From Methylomonas sp. (GTDB lineage: Bacteria > Pseudomonadota > Gammaproteobacteria > Methylococcales > Methylomonadaceae): DNA of 10,010 bases. Every line of letters starts with the position of its first letter. The first letter of the stretch is position 1. The notes beneath the pieces were generated by a model. It worked only from the letters and a program-made list of their open reading frames with translations, had not been told where the DNA came from and did no database searches. The stretch covers positions 1-10,010 of the forward strand of contig JAQTYP010000087.1 of the NCBI GenBank assembly GCA_028688235.1, in the 5' to 3' direction. Below are positions 1-7,618 of this stretch, one piece after another. The position numbers and the translations under genes are program-made.

Positions 1-183
1 GCACCAGGCCACCAAAGCCTGCAAATCGGCTCTATCGCCCTCGGCGACGATTTCGACGTTGCCGTCCGGCAGGTTCCTGACGAAACCGTTCAAGTTATGC
101 TTGACCGCCTGTTTTTGGGTATAGGCCCTGAAATAGACGCCTTGCACCTTGCCTTTGACGATGATGTGCAAGCATTCCTTCAT
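1..183 (-). CDS. acyP: Acylphosphatase (3' end cut by window edge)
   Basis: Acylphosphatase hydrolyses the carboxyl-phosphate bond of acyl phosphates in the cytoplasm. Sixty-one codons are visible from the ATG at 183-181; the family is about 90 residues, so roughly the last 30 lie outside the window. The diagnostic loop GKVQGVYFR is at residues 11-19, with the phosphate-binding Arg at R19. The catalytic Asn is N37 in the motif FVRNLPDG (34-41). The ATG overlaps the TGA stop of rlmKL (ATGA), and a strong GGAGG Shine-Dalgarno at 196-192 sits 8 bases upstream, inside the end of rlmKL. This supports the start and implies translational coupling. The family assignment is very secure; its physiological substrate is unknown in most bacteria. 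Confidence 0.93.
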   Translation of the reverse strand, partial: MKECLHIIVKGKVQGVYFRAYTQKQAVKHNLNGFVRNLPDGNVEIVAEGDRADLQALVAWC

Positions 184-2375
184 CGGGTAATCCTCCAACA
201 ATAATGAATCTTTTGGTCTCGGGCAAAATCCTCGGCGATAGTCGACGAACTGATGTCTTCTATATTCAAGCCGGCCAAGGCTGCGCTGTCCATTTTAAAC
301 CGGCGGAAGTTGGTCGAAAAATACAACACTCCTTCGGGCGCCAGCAACGCGGCGGCATTTTTCAGCAAAGTTACGTGATCGTTCTGTACGTCGAAAGTCT
401 CGTCCATTTTCTTGGAATTGGAAAAGGTCGGCGGGTCCAGGAATATCAGATCGAACTGCGGCTTTTGTTTTAAAGCCGATTGTTCGACCAACCATTTCAG
501 GCAATTGGCCCTTACCAGTTTGTGGTCGCCGCGGATGCCGTTCAAGTCGAAATTGCGCTTGGCCCAATCCAGATAGGTATTGGACATATCCACCGTGACG
601 CTGGAAACCGCGCCGCCCTTGGCCGCATGCACCGTCGCGCTGCCGGTGTAAGCGAACAGGTTCAAGAAGCGCTTGCCTTTGGCTTGCTGCTGTATCGCCT
701 GGCGGATAGGCCGGTGGTCCAGGAATAGACCGGTATCCAGGTAGTCCTCGAAATTGACCCAGAACTTGCAGCCGCCTTCCTCGACCACATGAAAATGACC
801 CTGCTCGCCCAATTTTTCGTATTGGTCCGTGCTCTTTTGTTTGCGGCGGATTTTCAAAAACACCTGATCGGCCGGAATTTGCAAGACTTTCGGAATCTCG
901 GCCATGGCGCCGGCTAAGCGTTGATTGGCCTTGGCGGGATCGATGGTCTTGGGCGACTCGTATTCCTGCACGTTGACCCAAGTTCGATCACCATGATAGA
1001 TGTCCACTGCGACCGCATATTCCGGCAAATCGGCGTCGTACAAGCGATAGCAATGCACGTCGTTTTGTTTGGCCCATTTGCTTAGCTTTTTCAGATTCTT
1101 GCGCAAGCGGTTGCCGAACATTTCCGCCTGGGGATCGGGCTGCTCGGCCTGGGCCTTGCGGCTGATTTGTTCGACCCTTTCCTGTTGAGATTTGGCCTTA
1201 GGTTCGAAGAAGGCTTTTTCTTCGATATTGAAGCGCAGCAATTTGCATTCGAGCGCGCCGTTGAACAAGGTGATCGGCTTTTGCGAGCGTATGCCCAATC
1301 TAAACCCGAGTTCCGGATTGCTGATGATCATCGCCGCCTGCCAACCGGCAAAGCGTTGTTTCAAAATCTCGCCGAAGCGGCGATAAAGCGCTGCGGTTTG
1401 TTCCTCGTCGCCCAAACGCTCGCCGTAAGGCGGATTGCAGGCGATCAAACCTTTGGACCAGCTTTCGGCCGCGGAAGCGTCGTCTATGTCGCGCTTTTCG
1501 ATATGGATTTTGCCGGATAGGCCTGCGTTTTCGACATGCTGCAAGGCCGTCGCGACGGTGCGCCTGTCCTGATCGAAACCGACGATGACAGGCAGTTTCG
1601 CCAAACCTGCATCGCGGCGTCTATGCGCATCATCCAATAGGCTTTGCCACAACGCAGAATCGTGCTTCTTCCAGCCCAGAAATCCGAAATAATCGCGAAG
1701 CAAGCCGGGTGCATAATCGGCGGCTATCATCGCTCCTTCCAGCAGCATTGTACCGGAACCGCACATAGGGTCTAGCAACGAGCCGCCTTGTGCCGCGATC
1801 TTAGGCCAGCCGGCACGCAGCAAAATCGCTGCGGCCAGGTTTTCCTTGATCGGCGCGGCGATGCTGACGTCGCGGTAGCCGCGTTTGTGCAGACTCTCGC
1901 CGGACAAGTCCAAGCTGAGCTGGGCGGTTTCGTTATGCAGATAGACGTTGACGCGCAGGCTAGGGCGTTCGGTATCGACGTTCGGCCGCTTGTTGAACTT
2001 GGCCCGCATCTGGTCGACGATCGCGTCTTTGACTTTCTGCGCGCCGAAATGGGTGTTGTTGATGGCTGGGCTGTTCTTGGCGCTGAACGACACGGCCAGG
2101 CTATCGTCCGGCTTCATGTGTTCGAACCAATTGATGCGCTTGACGCCGTCGTACAAGTCCTGCTGGGATTTGACTTCGAAGCTGCTCAACGGTAGAAAAA
2201 CCCTGTTGGCGGTACGTGACCACAAACACACGCGGTAAGCCAAAGCCAAGTCGCCCCGGAATGCCACGCCGGCCATTTTTTGTTGCACGTTTTGGCCGCC
2301 GAGGGCTTCGATTTCGGAGGCGAGTATGCCTTCCATCGCCTTCGGCGTGGTGGCGAAGAGTTGGTATTGCGTCAT
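180..2375 (-). CDS. rlmL: Bifunctional 23S rRNA methyltransferase RlmKL (m2G2445 / m7G2069)
   Basis: This fused enzyme uses S-adenosylmethionine to methylate two guanines near the peptidyl-transferase centre of 23S rRNA: N2 of G2445 (RlmL half) and N7 of G2069 (RlmK half). The 731 residues compare with about 702 in E. coli. A THUMP RNA-binding domain covers roughly residues 45-155. The RlmL half has the SAM motif LDPMCGSGT (201-209) and the N2-guanine catalytic motif NPPYGER (314-320). The RlmK half begins near residue 420, with TGLFLDHR (548-555), SAM motif LNLFAYTGSA (571-580) and motif LDPPTFSNSKKM (646-657). Both active sites look intact. The ATG at 2375-2373 gives the family N-terminus (MTQYQLFATTPKAMEG), although no strong Shine-Dalgarno precedes it. 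It is transcribed divergently from the UPF0248 gene and coupled to acyP downstream. The older E. coli name is ycbY; rlmKL is also used. Confidence 0.97.
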   Translation of the reverse strand: MTQYQLFATTPKAMEGILASEIEALGGQNVQQKMAGVAFRGDLALAYRVCLWSRTANRVFLPLSSFEVKSQQDLYDGVKRINWFEHMKPDDSLAVSFSAKNSPAINNTHFGAQKVKDAIVDQMRAKFNKRPNVDTERPSLRVNVYLHNETAQLSLDLSGESLHKRGYRDVSIAAPIKENLAAAILLRAGWPKIAAQGGSLLDPMCGSGTMLLEGAMIAADYAPGLLRDYFGFLGWKKHDSALWQSLLDDAHRRRDAGLAKLPVIVGFDQDRRTVATALQHVENAGLSGKIHIEKRDIDDASAAESWSKGLIACNPPYGERLGDEEQTAALYRRFGEILKQRFAGWQAAMIISNPELGFRLGIRSQKPITLFNGALECKLLRFNIEEKAFFEPKAKSQQERVEQISRKAQAEQPDPQAEMFGNRLRKNLKKLSKWAKQNDVHCYRLYDADLPEYAVAVDIYHGDRTWVNVQEYESPKTIDPAKANQRLAGAMAEIPKVLQIPADQVFLKIRRKQKSTDQYEKLGEQGHFHVVEEGGCKFWVNFEDYLDTGLFLDHRPIRQAIQQQAKGKRFLNLFAYTGSATVHAAKGGAVSSVTVDMSNTYLDWAKRNFDLNGIRGDHKLVRANCLKWLVEQSALKQKPQFDLIFLDPPTFSNSKKMDETFDVQNDHVTLLKNAAALLAPEGVLYFSTNFRRFKMDSAALAGLNIEDISSSTIAEDFARDQKIHYCWRITR
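184..196 (-). promoter_or_regulatory. Ribosome binding site of acyP inside rlmKL
   Basis: On the minus strand GGAGG (196-192) lies 8 bases before the acyP ATG at 183, within the last codons of rlmKL. It fixes the acyP start and supports coupled translation of the overlapping pair. Confidence 0.75.
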
Positions 2376-2490
2376 GACTTGCGGCTATCTAAAGAATGGT
2401 CGCGTAGCATACTAGAATGTACCGATACTGCGGCGGATTTTTTGCAGGATGCAGTTGCTCCTTTATGCAAGCAAAACTATGCTTTTGGCC

Positions 2491-2745
2491 ATGAAGCCTA
2501 TTCAAGAGCTACTCAGCCGCATACGCTGGGATAAAACCTTCGGCGACGCCGAATTTCGGATCGGCTATTACGACCGCGTCGAGCAGGACATCGTTCTGGT
2601 AGAACTCGCAGAAATCCGGTTTCCCGCCGACGACCACGGCGTCTTCGAATGGACGGACCCGGAAGGCGAAATCCATAGCGTTCCACTGCACAGGATCAAA
2701 CAGATTTATCGAAACGGCGAATTGATTTGGCGGCGCAGCCATTGA
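2491..2745 (+). CDS. UPF0248 / DUF504 (MJ1316-domain) protein
   Basis: This 84-residue protein matches the UPF0248 (DUF504) family, whose domain is also called the MJ1316 RNA cyclic group end recognition domain after an archaeal member. That name is a computational inference from fusions to RNA-processing enzymes; no reaction is established here. Family hallmarks are PIQELLSRIRWDKTFGD near the start, IGYYDRVE, a central FPADDHGVF, HSVPLHRIKQIYRNGELIWRR at the end. I choose the ATG at 2491 because the family begins immediately before PIQELL. In-frame ATGs at 2449 and 2479 would add 14 or 4 non-conserved residues. None of the three has a good Shine-Dalgarno, so the start is moderately certain. 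It is divergent from rlmKL and 68 bases upstream of the large phosphorylase-like gene on the same strand, so the two may share a transcript. Confidence 0.85.
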   Translation: MKPIQELLSRIRWDKTFGDAEFRIGYYDRVEQDIVLVELAEIRFPADDHGVFEWTDPEGEIHSVPLHRIKQIYRNGELIWRRSH

Positions 2746-2813
2746 CTATGCTTATGCCAGGAATTTCGTAACCATCGGACAATCGATTCAAACCTACCGG
2801 CCGGAGAAATTTC

Positions 2814-5800
2814 ATGGCTCAGCCCCGCTACTTTTACGACACAGACTGGCGCTTCGTCGTCGAGCAATACAACGATAGTCCGCCGTTCGCCAGTTTCTTG
2901 CCCGGGATCGCCGGCGTGACAGGGCGTCCGGCCTGGGCGTTTTACGTCAACCGCGGCCAAGCCGTAGCCAGTTTCGGTGTGCGCAACAAGGACGGGGCGT
3001 TTCTGGAGTTTTTCCCGGCCGACAAGGCTTATCAATTGACGCCGTCGCGCGGTTTTCGAACCTTTTTGAAGATATACCAAGGAGATAAGGTACTAAGCTA
3101 CGAACCCTTTCAGCGCGGTGCCGGCGCCGATGTCAGGCAAAGGCTTTGCATCACGACTCACGAAGTCGGCGTCGAAGAGATCAATCCGGATTTAGGCATT
3201 CGGATATGCGCCGACATGTTCACGCTAGCGCAAGCGCCGGTTGCCGGTTTGATCAGGCGGGTAGCGATCGCCAACACATCCGACCAGACCAAACGCATAG
3301 CGGTCGTCGACGGCCTACCGCAAGTGCTGCCTTACGGCATGAACCAATGGATATTGAAATTCATGAGCCGCACGGCGGAAGCCTTCATGCGGGTCGAAGG
3401 CCTGGAAGACGACCTGCCGTTCTACCGGCTGAAGGTTTGGCCGACCGATAGCCCTCAGGTCGAACCCGTCGTCGCCGGCAACTTCTTCGCCGGCTTCCTG
3501 GATGGAGCACGCAACCGAGTCGTCGTCGATCCAGAAAAAGTCTTCGGTTTGGCCGGCGATTTTTCCAGGCCGGAAGCTTTTTTCGAAAACGAAGTGCCGG
3601 ATTTTTCCGCGCAAGTGCTCGGCAACCAAACGTCTTCGGCATTCCAATTTCTGACGCTGGAATTGGAGCCGGGCGCATCCAAAGTGTTTTACGGGTTATA
3701 CGGCCATGCCGAAAGCCAGGAGATATTGGCCGGTTTTTTGGCCGAAGCCGGCACGGAGGCTTATTTCGAAGCCAAGCGCGAATGTAACCGCCAATTGATA
3801 GAGAACATCGCTAGAAAGGCCTTCACAGCAACGGCTAAGCCTTTATTCGATGCCCACGCCAAGCAATGCTATCTCGATAACGGCCTGCGCGGCGGCTTTC
3901 CCATGCCCGTACCGGGCGGCGCGCATTTGTATTTGTTCGGACGCAAGCACGGTGACCTGGAACGGGACTATAACGACTTCTTATTACAGGACGCGCCATA
4001 CTCCGAAGGCAACGGCGATTTCCGCGACGTGCTGCAAAATCGGCGCGTCGATTTGTTTTTCGATCCGGCCTTGGGCGACAGCAACATACGCTATTTCTTC
4101 AACCTGATTCAACCCGACGGCTACAACCCTTGTTCGCTGCGCAATTCGCGGTTTTTCGTCGAATCGCCCAGGAATCTGGCCCATTATTTTGAAACATTCC
4201 CAAAGCTTAAGCCTTTGCTGGAACGGGAGTTTAAATATTCCGAGCTTTGGCAAGTGCTCGCATCCGCCGGCGATGCCGAAACCATCCTTGGCGAGATTCT
4301 GGCTGATGCGGTGGAAGTCGAAGACGCCGAATTCGACCGCGGCTATTGGTCCGATCATTGGACCTATCTGGTCGATTTGCTGATCAGTTACCGGGCGATT
4401 TTCCCGGACCGCTTGGCAGGGCTGTTTTTGGATAAAACCTACAGCTTCTTCGAGCCGACGCATTTCGTAAAGCCGCGCGCTGAAAAATACGTCATCACGC
4501 ATAACGTCGTGCGCCAATACGGCTCCGTGCAGTACAGCGCCGACAAGAAGACGCTGATAGATTCCCGCAGCCGCTACCGTTACCGCGTCAGGGCCGAGTA
4601 TGGTCAAGGCGAGATCGTTTATACCACGCTGCTCGGCAAAATCCTGACGCTGGTCACGAACAAACTGGCGACGCTGGACCCTGCCGGCGTCGGCATCGAA
4701 ATGGAGGCCGACCGCCCCGGCTGGTGCGACGCCTTGAACGGCTTGCCGGGCATCTTGGGTTCCGCCGTCAACGAAACGATAGAACTGAAGCGCTTGGCGG
4801 ACTTTACCTTGCAAGCCTTGGCCGAAACCGAAGGCGCTTGCGAACTGCCTGTCGAATTGGCCGATTTTATATGCGGTCTGCAAGCATTGTTGCAGCGGGG
4901 TAATCTGAACTCCGAACTGTTTTGGCGCGAGAGCGGGCAACTGAAGGAGGCTTACCGGGAAAAGGTATTCATGGGCTTTGTCGGCGACGAAAGAACGCTG
5001 GCAATCGCCGCGCTACGCGATTTTCTGAAACTGGTTTCGACTTATTTGGATCGGGCCATAGCAAAAGCCAAGACACCCAAAGGCATCATCACTTACTTCG
5101 CCTACGAGGCGGCAGACTATAAACAACTCGAAGGCGGCAAGGTCGAAGTCATGCGCTTCCGGCAAAAAACCTTGCCGCTGTTTCTGGAAGGCTTCGTACA
5201 TGCCTTGCGTATCGCCGATCCGGACGAGGCACGGCGACTTTACGACGCCGCGCGGCGATCCGAGTTGTTCGACCAAAAGCTCGGCATGTACCGATTGAAC
5301 GCGCCGCTCGGCCAACATGCGCTGGAATTAGGGCGGATAGGCGTCTTCAATTACGGCTGGCTGGAAAACGGCTCCATCTTCTTGCACATGCATTACAAAT
5401 TCGTGTTGGAGATGGTGCGGGCCGGTTTCGTAGAAGAGTTTTATGCCGACATCGACAAACTGCTGGTAGCCTTTCGCGACCCCGCCGAATACAAACGCAG
5501 CCCTATCGAAAACTCCAGTTTTTTGGTCAGCAGCGGTTTCGATATCGATCCGCGCCAGCACTGCCGCGGCTGCGTCGCCAGACTCTCGGGTTCTACGGTC
5601 GAGTTTTTGCAGCTTTGGACGCATCTTTTCTTAGGACCCAAGCCTTTCGTTTGCCAGGAAGGCGAATTGTTGTTTCGGCCCGAGCCGGTGCTATCACTAT
5701 CGTTTTTCTCGGCTCGAGCGCAAACCGTCAAACCCTTCGGCATCGAAGAAAGCCTGACGGCGAATAGCGCGGCTTGCGCGTTGTTCGGCTCGACGTTATT

Positions 5801-5981
5801 GGTATATGTCAATCCGAACAACCAGGATACCTTTGGCGTTGCCGCCGTGCGGCCGATGCGCTACCGTTTGTACGGCCCTGATGGCGAAATTCGAACGGTG
5901 GAAGGCGCAAGTCTGAGGGGGCAAGCCGCCGAAGCGTTACGCCGGGGGCAATTGCGCAGGCTGGATGTGGAACTGGGATAA
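2814..5981 (+). CDS. Glycoside phosphorylase-like protein (GH94/GH149/GH161 type)
   Basis: This 1055-residue protein resembles the inverting glycoside phosphorylases of clan GH-Q. These split beta-glucosidic links with inorganic phosphate and release glucose 1-phosphate. Most annotation pipelines would say cellobiose phosphorylase or GH36-type hydrolase. The length and motifs fit the longer beta-1,3-oligoglucan phosphorylase groups (GH149/GH161) better than GH94 (about 800). An N-terminal beta-sandwich (about 10-330) contains FASFLPGIAG and FYVNRGQ. An (alpha/alpha)6 barrel follows, with RDVLQNRR (404-411), DGYNP (435-439) and RPGWCDALNGLPG. D639 in that last motif aligns by eye with the GH94 general acid. 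Further on are ENGSIFLHMH (851-860), with H858 and H860 as phosphate-site candidates, and RLSGST (923-928). No signal peptide is visible, so it is probably cytoplasmic. The ATG has GGAGA at 2803-2807, six bases upstream. Fold and clan are fairly sure; linkage specificity is inferred from memory. Confidence 0.75.
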   Translation: MAQPRYFYDTDWRFVVEQYNDSPPFASFLPGIAGVTGRPAWAFYVNRGQAVASFGVRNKDGAFLEFFPADKAYQLTPSRGFRTFLKIYQGDKVLSYEPFQRGAGADVRQRLCITTHEVGVEEINPDLGIRICADMFTLAQAPVAGLIRRVAIANTSDQTKRIAVVDGLPQVLPYGMNQWILKFMSRTAEAFMRVEGLEDDLPFYRLKVWPTDSPQVEPVVAGNFFAGFLDGARNRVVVDPEKVFGLAGDFSRPEAFFENEVPDFSAQVLGNQTSSAFQFLTLELEPGASKVFYGLYGHAESQEILAGFLAEAGTEAYFEAKRECNRQLIENIARKAFTATAKPLFDAHAKQCYLDNGLRGGFPMPVPGGAHLYLFGRKHGDLERDYNDFLLQDAPYSEGNGDFRDVLQNRRVDLFFDPALGDSNIRYFFNLIQPDGYNPCSLRNSRFFVESPRNLAHYFETFPKLKPLLEREFKYSELWQVLASAGDAETILGEILADAVEVEDAEFDRGYWSDHWTYLVDLLISYRAIFPDRLAGLFLDKTYSFFEPTHFVKPRAEKYVITHNVVRQYGSVQYSADKKTLIDSRSRYRYRVRAEYGQGEIVYTTLLGKILTLVTNKLATLDPAGVGIEMEADRPGWCDALNGLPGILGSAVNETIELKRLADFTLQALAETEGACELPVELADFICGLQALLQRGNLNSELFWRESGQLKEAYREKVFMGFVGDERTLAIAALRDFLKLVSTYLDRAIAKAKTPKGIITYFAYEAADYKQLEGGKVEVMRFRQKTLPLFLEGFVHALRIADPDEARRLYDAARRSELFDQKLGMYRLNAPLGQHALELGRIGVFNYGWLENGSIFLHMHYKFVLEMVRAGFVEEFYADIDKLLVAFRDPAEYKRSPIENSSFLVSSGFDIDPRQHCRGCVARLSGSTVEFLQLWTHLFLGPKPFVCQEGELLFRPEPVLSLSFFSARAQTVKPFGIEESLTANSAACALFGSTLLVYVNPNNQDTFGVAAVRPMRYRLYGPDGEIRTVEGASLRGQAAEALRRGQLRRLDVELG

Positions 5982-6021
5982 AGTCGGGCGGGTGCATGCT
6001 CAGCCCATCCCCTGTCACGCC

Positions 6022-6810
6022 CTATCGGGTGGTGGCGATATATTCTGGAGTCGCAGACAGTTTCCAGGCCGACAATGTCGCTCGGCATGCCAACGGATAG
6101 ATGCCGGAACATGGGGCGTCTTCGAAACCGGTTTCATCCGAAAACACGATATTCAGGTGGGCTGACATTCGCTCCGGCATTCTGTACCATGGCAATAGGC
6201 CATTTTGCTCGGCGATGGCGCCGCGGGCGTTGAAATCCAGTTTGCCTTGTTCATTACAATAGGCTATCCGCGTATAAGCGTTGGCAATGAAATTCGTACG
6301 TTTCCATCCCCTGAGTTTGGCATGCCAACGCGATTGGTCTTGTTTCAGGTTTTCCAAAAAAGCCAGATATTGGCTGCCGGATAGAGCAGATTCCACTTCG
6401 TAGGCGAATGTCAACGCCTGACTGAATGTCCATTCGGCCGGTATGCCGGCATGCACCATCGTGAAATTGAGCTTGGCATCGTGATGTATCAGTCCCCGTT
6501 GGCGCAGCCATTTGAGCAGTTCCTGCCTGTCAGGTGCCGAGAGAATTGGGTTCAGATTGTCGGCGTCGGTGGCTTGTGTGATTCCGTCGGCTATGCGCAA
6601 TAAATGCAGTTCCTGACTGCCCAGCACCGTGACGGCATTTTTTCCGAGATCTTTAACGAAACGAAGTACGGAAACGGAGTCTGGACCACCATTGACCAGA
6701 TTGCCGCAAAACCACAAGCGGTCGTGTTCGGCATCGAAGCCGATTTTTTGTAATAGGCGCATCAAGGTTTGATAATCGCCACGAACGGAACTTATCGCGT
6801 AAGTCGTCAT
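6022..6810 (-). CDS. ApaH-like protein lacking the metal site (probable pseudoenzyme)
   Basis: These 262 residues align along their whole length, almost without gaps, with E. coli ApaH, the symmetrical diadenosine tetraphosphatase that cleaves Ap4A to two ADP. Shared stretches include LVNGGPDSVSVLRFVKDLG, LGSQELHLL, APDRQELLKWLR, MVHAGI and FIANAYTR. The two-metal phosphatase site is nearly all gone. GDVHG has become SSVRG (S8, R10), GDLV is GNLV (N37), the Arg of RGP is G41, GNHD is GSQE (S65, Q66, E67) and FGHW is FSDE (223-226). Only H120 of HAG survives. The frame is intact, so this is not a decaying pseudogene. A role as binder or regulator rather than hydrolase is my inference. It is the last gene of a minus-strand unit, 28 bases below the 122-residue gene. 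The start gives the family N-terminus; its Shine-Dalgarno is weak. The E. coli sequence was recalled from memory. Confidence 0.88.
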   Translation of the reverse strand: MTTYAISSVRGDYQTLMRLLQKIGFDAEHDRLWFCGNLVNGGPDSVSVLRFVKDLGKNAVTVLGSQELHLLRIADGITQATDADNLNPILSAPDRQELLKWLRQRGLIHHDAKLNFTMVHAGIPAEWTFSQALTFAYEVESALSGSQYLAFLENLKQDQSRWHAKLRGWKRTNFIANAYTRIAYCNEQGKLDFNARGAIAEQNGLLPWYRMPERMSAHLNIVFSDETGFEDAPCSGIYPLACRATLSAWKLSATPEYIATTR

Positions 6811-6838
6811 GCTGTCGCTCTGGTCGAATTCATGGGCT

Positions 6839-7207
6839 TTAGCTATCCGCTTCGTGGTCTTCGATGTCGTCGAGCAGGCCGTTTTGTCTGATCCACGCCT
6901 TGAATCCCTTCATGACCGGCCGGGAAATCGTCGTTTCGGCCAATAATCTTTGTTCGTAGATCCGCATTTTCATCGCGTCGTCCGCATTTTCGCGCGCCGA
7001 TTCGACAAGTCCGTGCAGCGAGGATTCCAGCACTTCGCCGGGAAGGGATTTGACCGCATCGTAAAGCAGTTCCATGACCTGTTTTTCTGCGGCTTTCATC
7101 TTGCATTTGCCGTCGAGTATCTTCAGCATCACCGCAGTAGCGCAATCGACATGTATGGGTTGTACAGGATGAGCGGCCACCCAGGCCCGCACTTGTTCGA
7201 AATTCAT
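6839..7207 (-). CDS. Uncharacterised helical protein in the NifX-like operon
   Basis: I do not recognise this 122-residue protein. It looks soluble and mostly helical, with no signal peptide or membrane segment. Notable residues are H13, H19, C22 (HVDCATAV) and C35 (DGKCKMK), which could form a small metal or cluster site, and an acidic tail (DDIEDHEADS). The adjacent ATG at 7210 overlaps the TAA of the NifX-like gene as TAATG. AGGAG at 7219-7215 lies 7 bases before the second ATG (7207) and only 4 before the first, so I prefer 7207; the alternative adds one Met. The tight overlap means it is translated with the NifX-like gene. A role linked to nitrogenase cofactor handling is inference from position only. 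Confidence 0.82.
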   Translation of the reverse strand: MNFEQVRAWVAAHPVQPIHVDCATAVMLKILDGKCKMKAAEKQVMELLYDAVKSLPGEVLESSLHGLVESARENADDAMKMRIYEQRLLAETTISRPVMKGFKAWIRQNGLLDDIEDHEADS

Positions 7208-7219
7208 CATTATGCTCCT
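7208..7219 (-). promoter_or_regulatory. Ribosome binding site at the TAATG overlap
   Basis: AGGAG (7219-7215 on the minus strand) lies within the last codons of the NifX-like gene, 7 bases before the ATG at 7207. It favours the second of two adjacent ATG codons as the start of the 122-residue gene. Confidence 0.65.
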
Positions 7220-7560
7220 GCTATGCGGCGCACGTAATCGAGTAGCGAATCTTCGATGGCTTCGTAGGCGTAGTCGGAAACGGCTTCGACGCCGATGGCC
7301 CGGCATTTTTCGGTCGGACCGTCGCCTATTTTGGCGACAAACACTGCGCGGCAATCCTTGATGGCTTCCAGTATGCCGGCCATCGCCGACTGATCGCCAT
7401 GTTGGCCCAGGCAATAATTCGATACTTCGCGTATCTCCAGCAAGTTACAGCGCTCCGGCGCTGCCTCGTAGATTTTAAACTGTTTGGCATGGCCGAAATG
7501 TTCGCTGATGGCCAGGCCTTCTTTGCTTGCAACAGCAAGTTTTATCGGAAATGTTGTCAT
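7210..7560 (-). CDS. NifB-C/NifX-type dinitrogenase cofactor domain protein
   Basis: This 116-residue protein is a single domain of the dinitrogenase iron-molybdenum cofactor family (PF02579), which includes NifX, NafY and the C-terminal domain of NifB. Members bind NifB-co or FeMo-co intermediates and shuttle them during nitrogenase assembly. Visible hallmarks are IKLAVASKEG (6-15), HFGHA (21-25) with H21 and H24 as likely ligands, NYCLGQHGD (48-56), and VAKIGDGPTEKC (75-86). It resembles the NifB C-terminal domain more than classical NifX, but no radical-SAM part is attached. I chose the ATG at 7560: a GTG at 7569 is possible, but ATG leaves a reasonable leader of about 26 bases after the predicted sigma-54 start. 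Neither has a strong Shine-Dalgarno. It is the first gene of the three-gene unit and overlaps the next by TAATG. The family is secure; assigning nifX as the symbol would overreach. Confidence 0.9.
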   Translation of the reverse strand: MTTFPIKLAVASKEGLAISEHFGHAKQFKIYEAAPERCNLLEIREVSNYCLGQHGDQSAMAGILEAIKDCRAVFVAKIGDGPTEKCRAIGVEAVSDYAYEAIEDSLLDYVRRIAGA

Positions 7561-7595
7561 CGCTTTCACTGGTCAATTTGGTACCCAGTGTAAAC

Positions 7596-7613
7596 TAGCA
7601 AGACCGGCGCCAA
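7596..7613 (-). promoter_or_regulatory. Sigma-54 (-24/-12) promoter for the NifX-like operon
   Basis: The minus strand reads TTGGCGCCGGTCTTGCTA (7613 down to 7596). It matches the RpoN consensus TTGGCAC-N5-TTGCW, with the invariant GG (7611-7610) and GC (7599-7598) separated by exactly 10 bases. The only notable departure is G for A in GGCAC. Transcription would start near 7586, leaving about 26 bases before the ATG at 7560. Sigma-54 promoters are the rule for nif genes, so element and gene support each other. Confidence 0.75.
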
Positions 7614-7618
7614 TTTAT

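Noticed and set aside
295..981. 228-codon minus-strand open frame overlapping rlmKL in another frame
   Set aside because: The Arg/Gly/Ser-rich product is a shifted reading of conserved RlmK coding sequence.
2376..2490. Promoters in the divergent rlmKL / UPF0248 gap
   Set aside because: A TAGTAT-like -10 can be found on the minus strand, but no acceptable -35 accompanies it, and nothing convincing was seen on the plus strand.
3984..4940. Long 318-codon open frame on the minus strand inside the phosphorylase-like gene
   Set aside because: It lies wholly within a well-supported gene on the other strand, has no recognisable domain, and its composition is what the complement of GC-rich codons gives.
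5982..6021. Possible bidirectional terminator between the convergent phosphorylase-like and ApaH-like genes
   Set aside because: Only a short, bulged pairing (GGGTG with CAGCCC) can be drawn and there is no T-tract in either direction.
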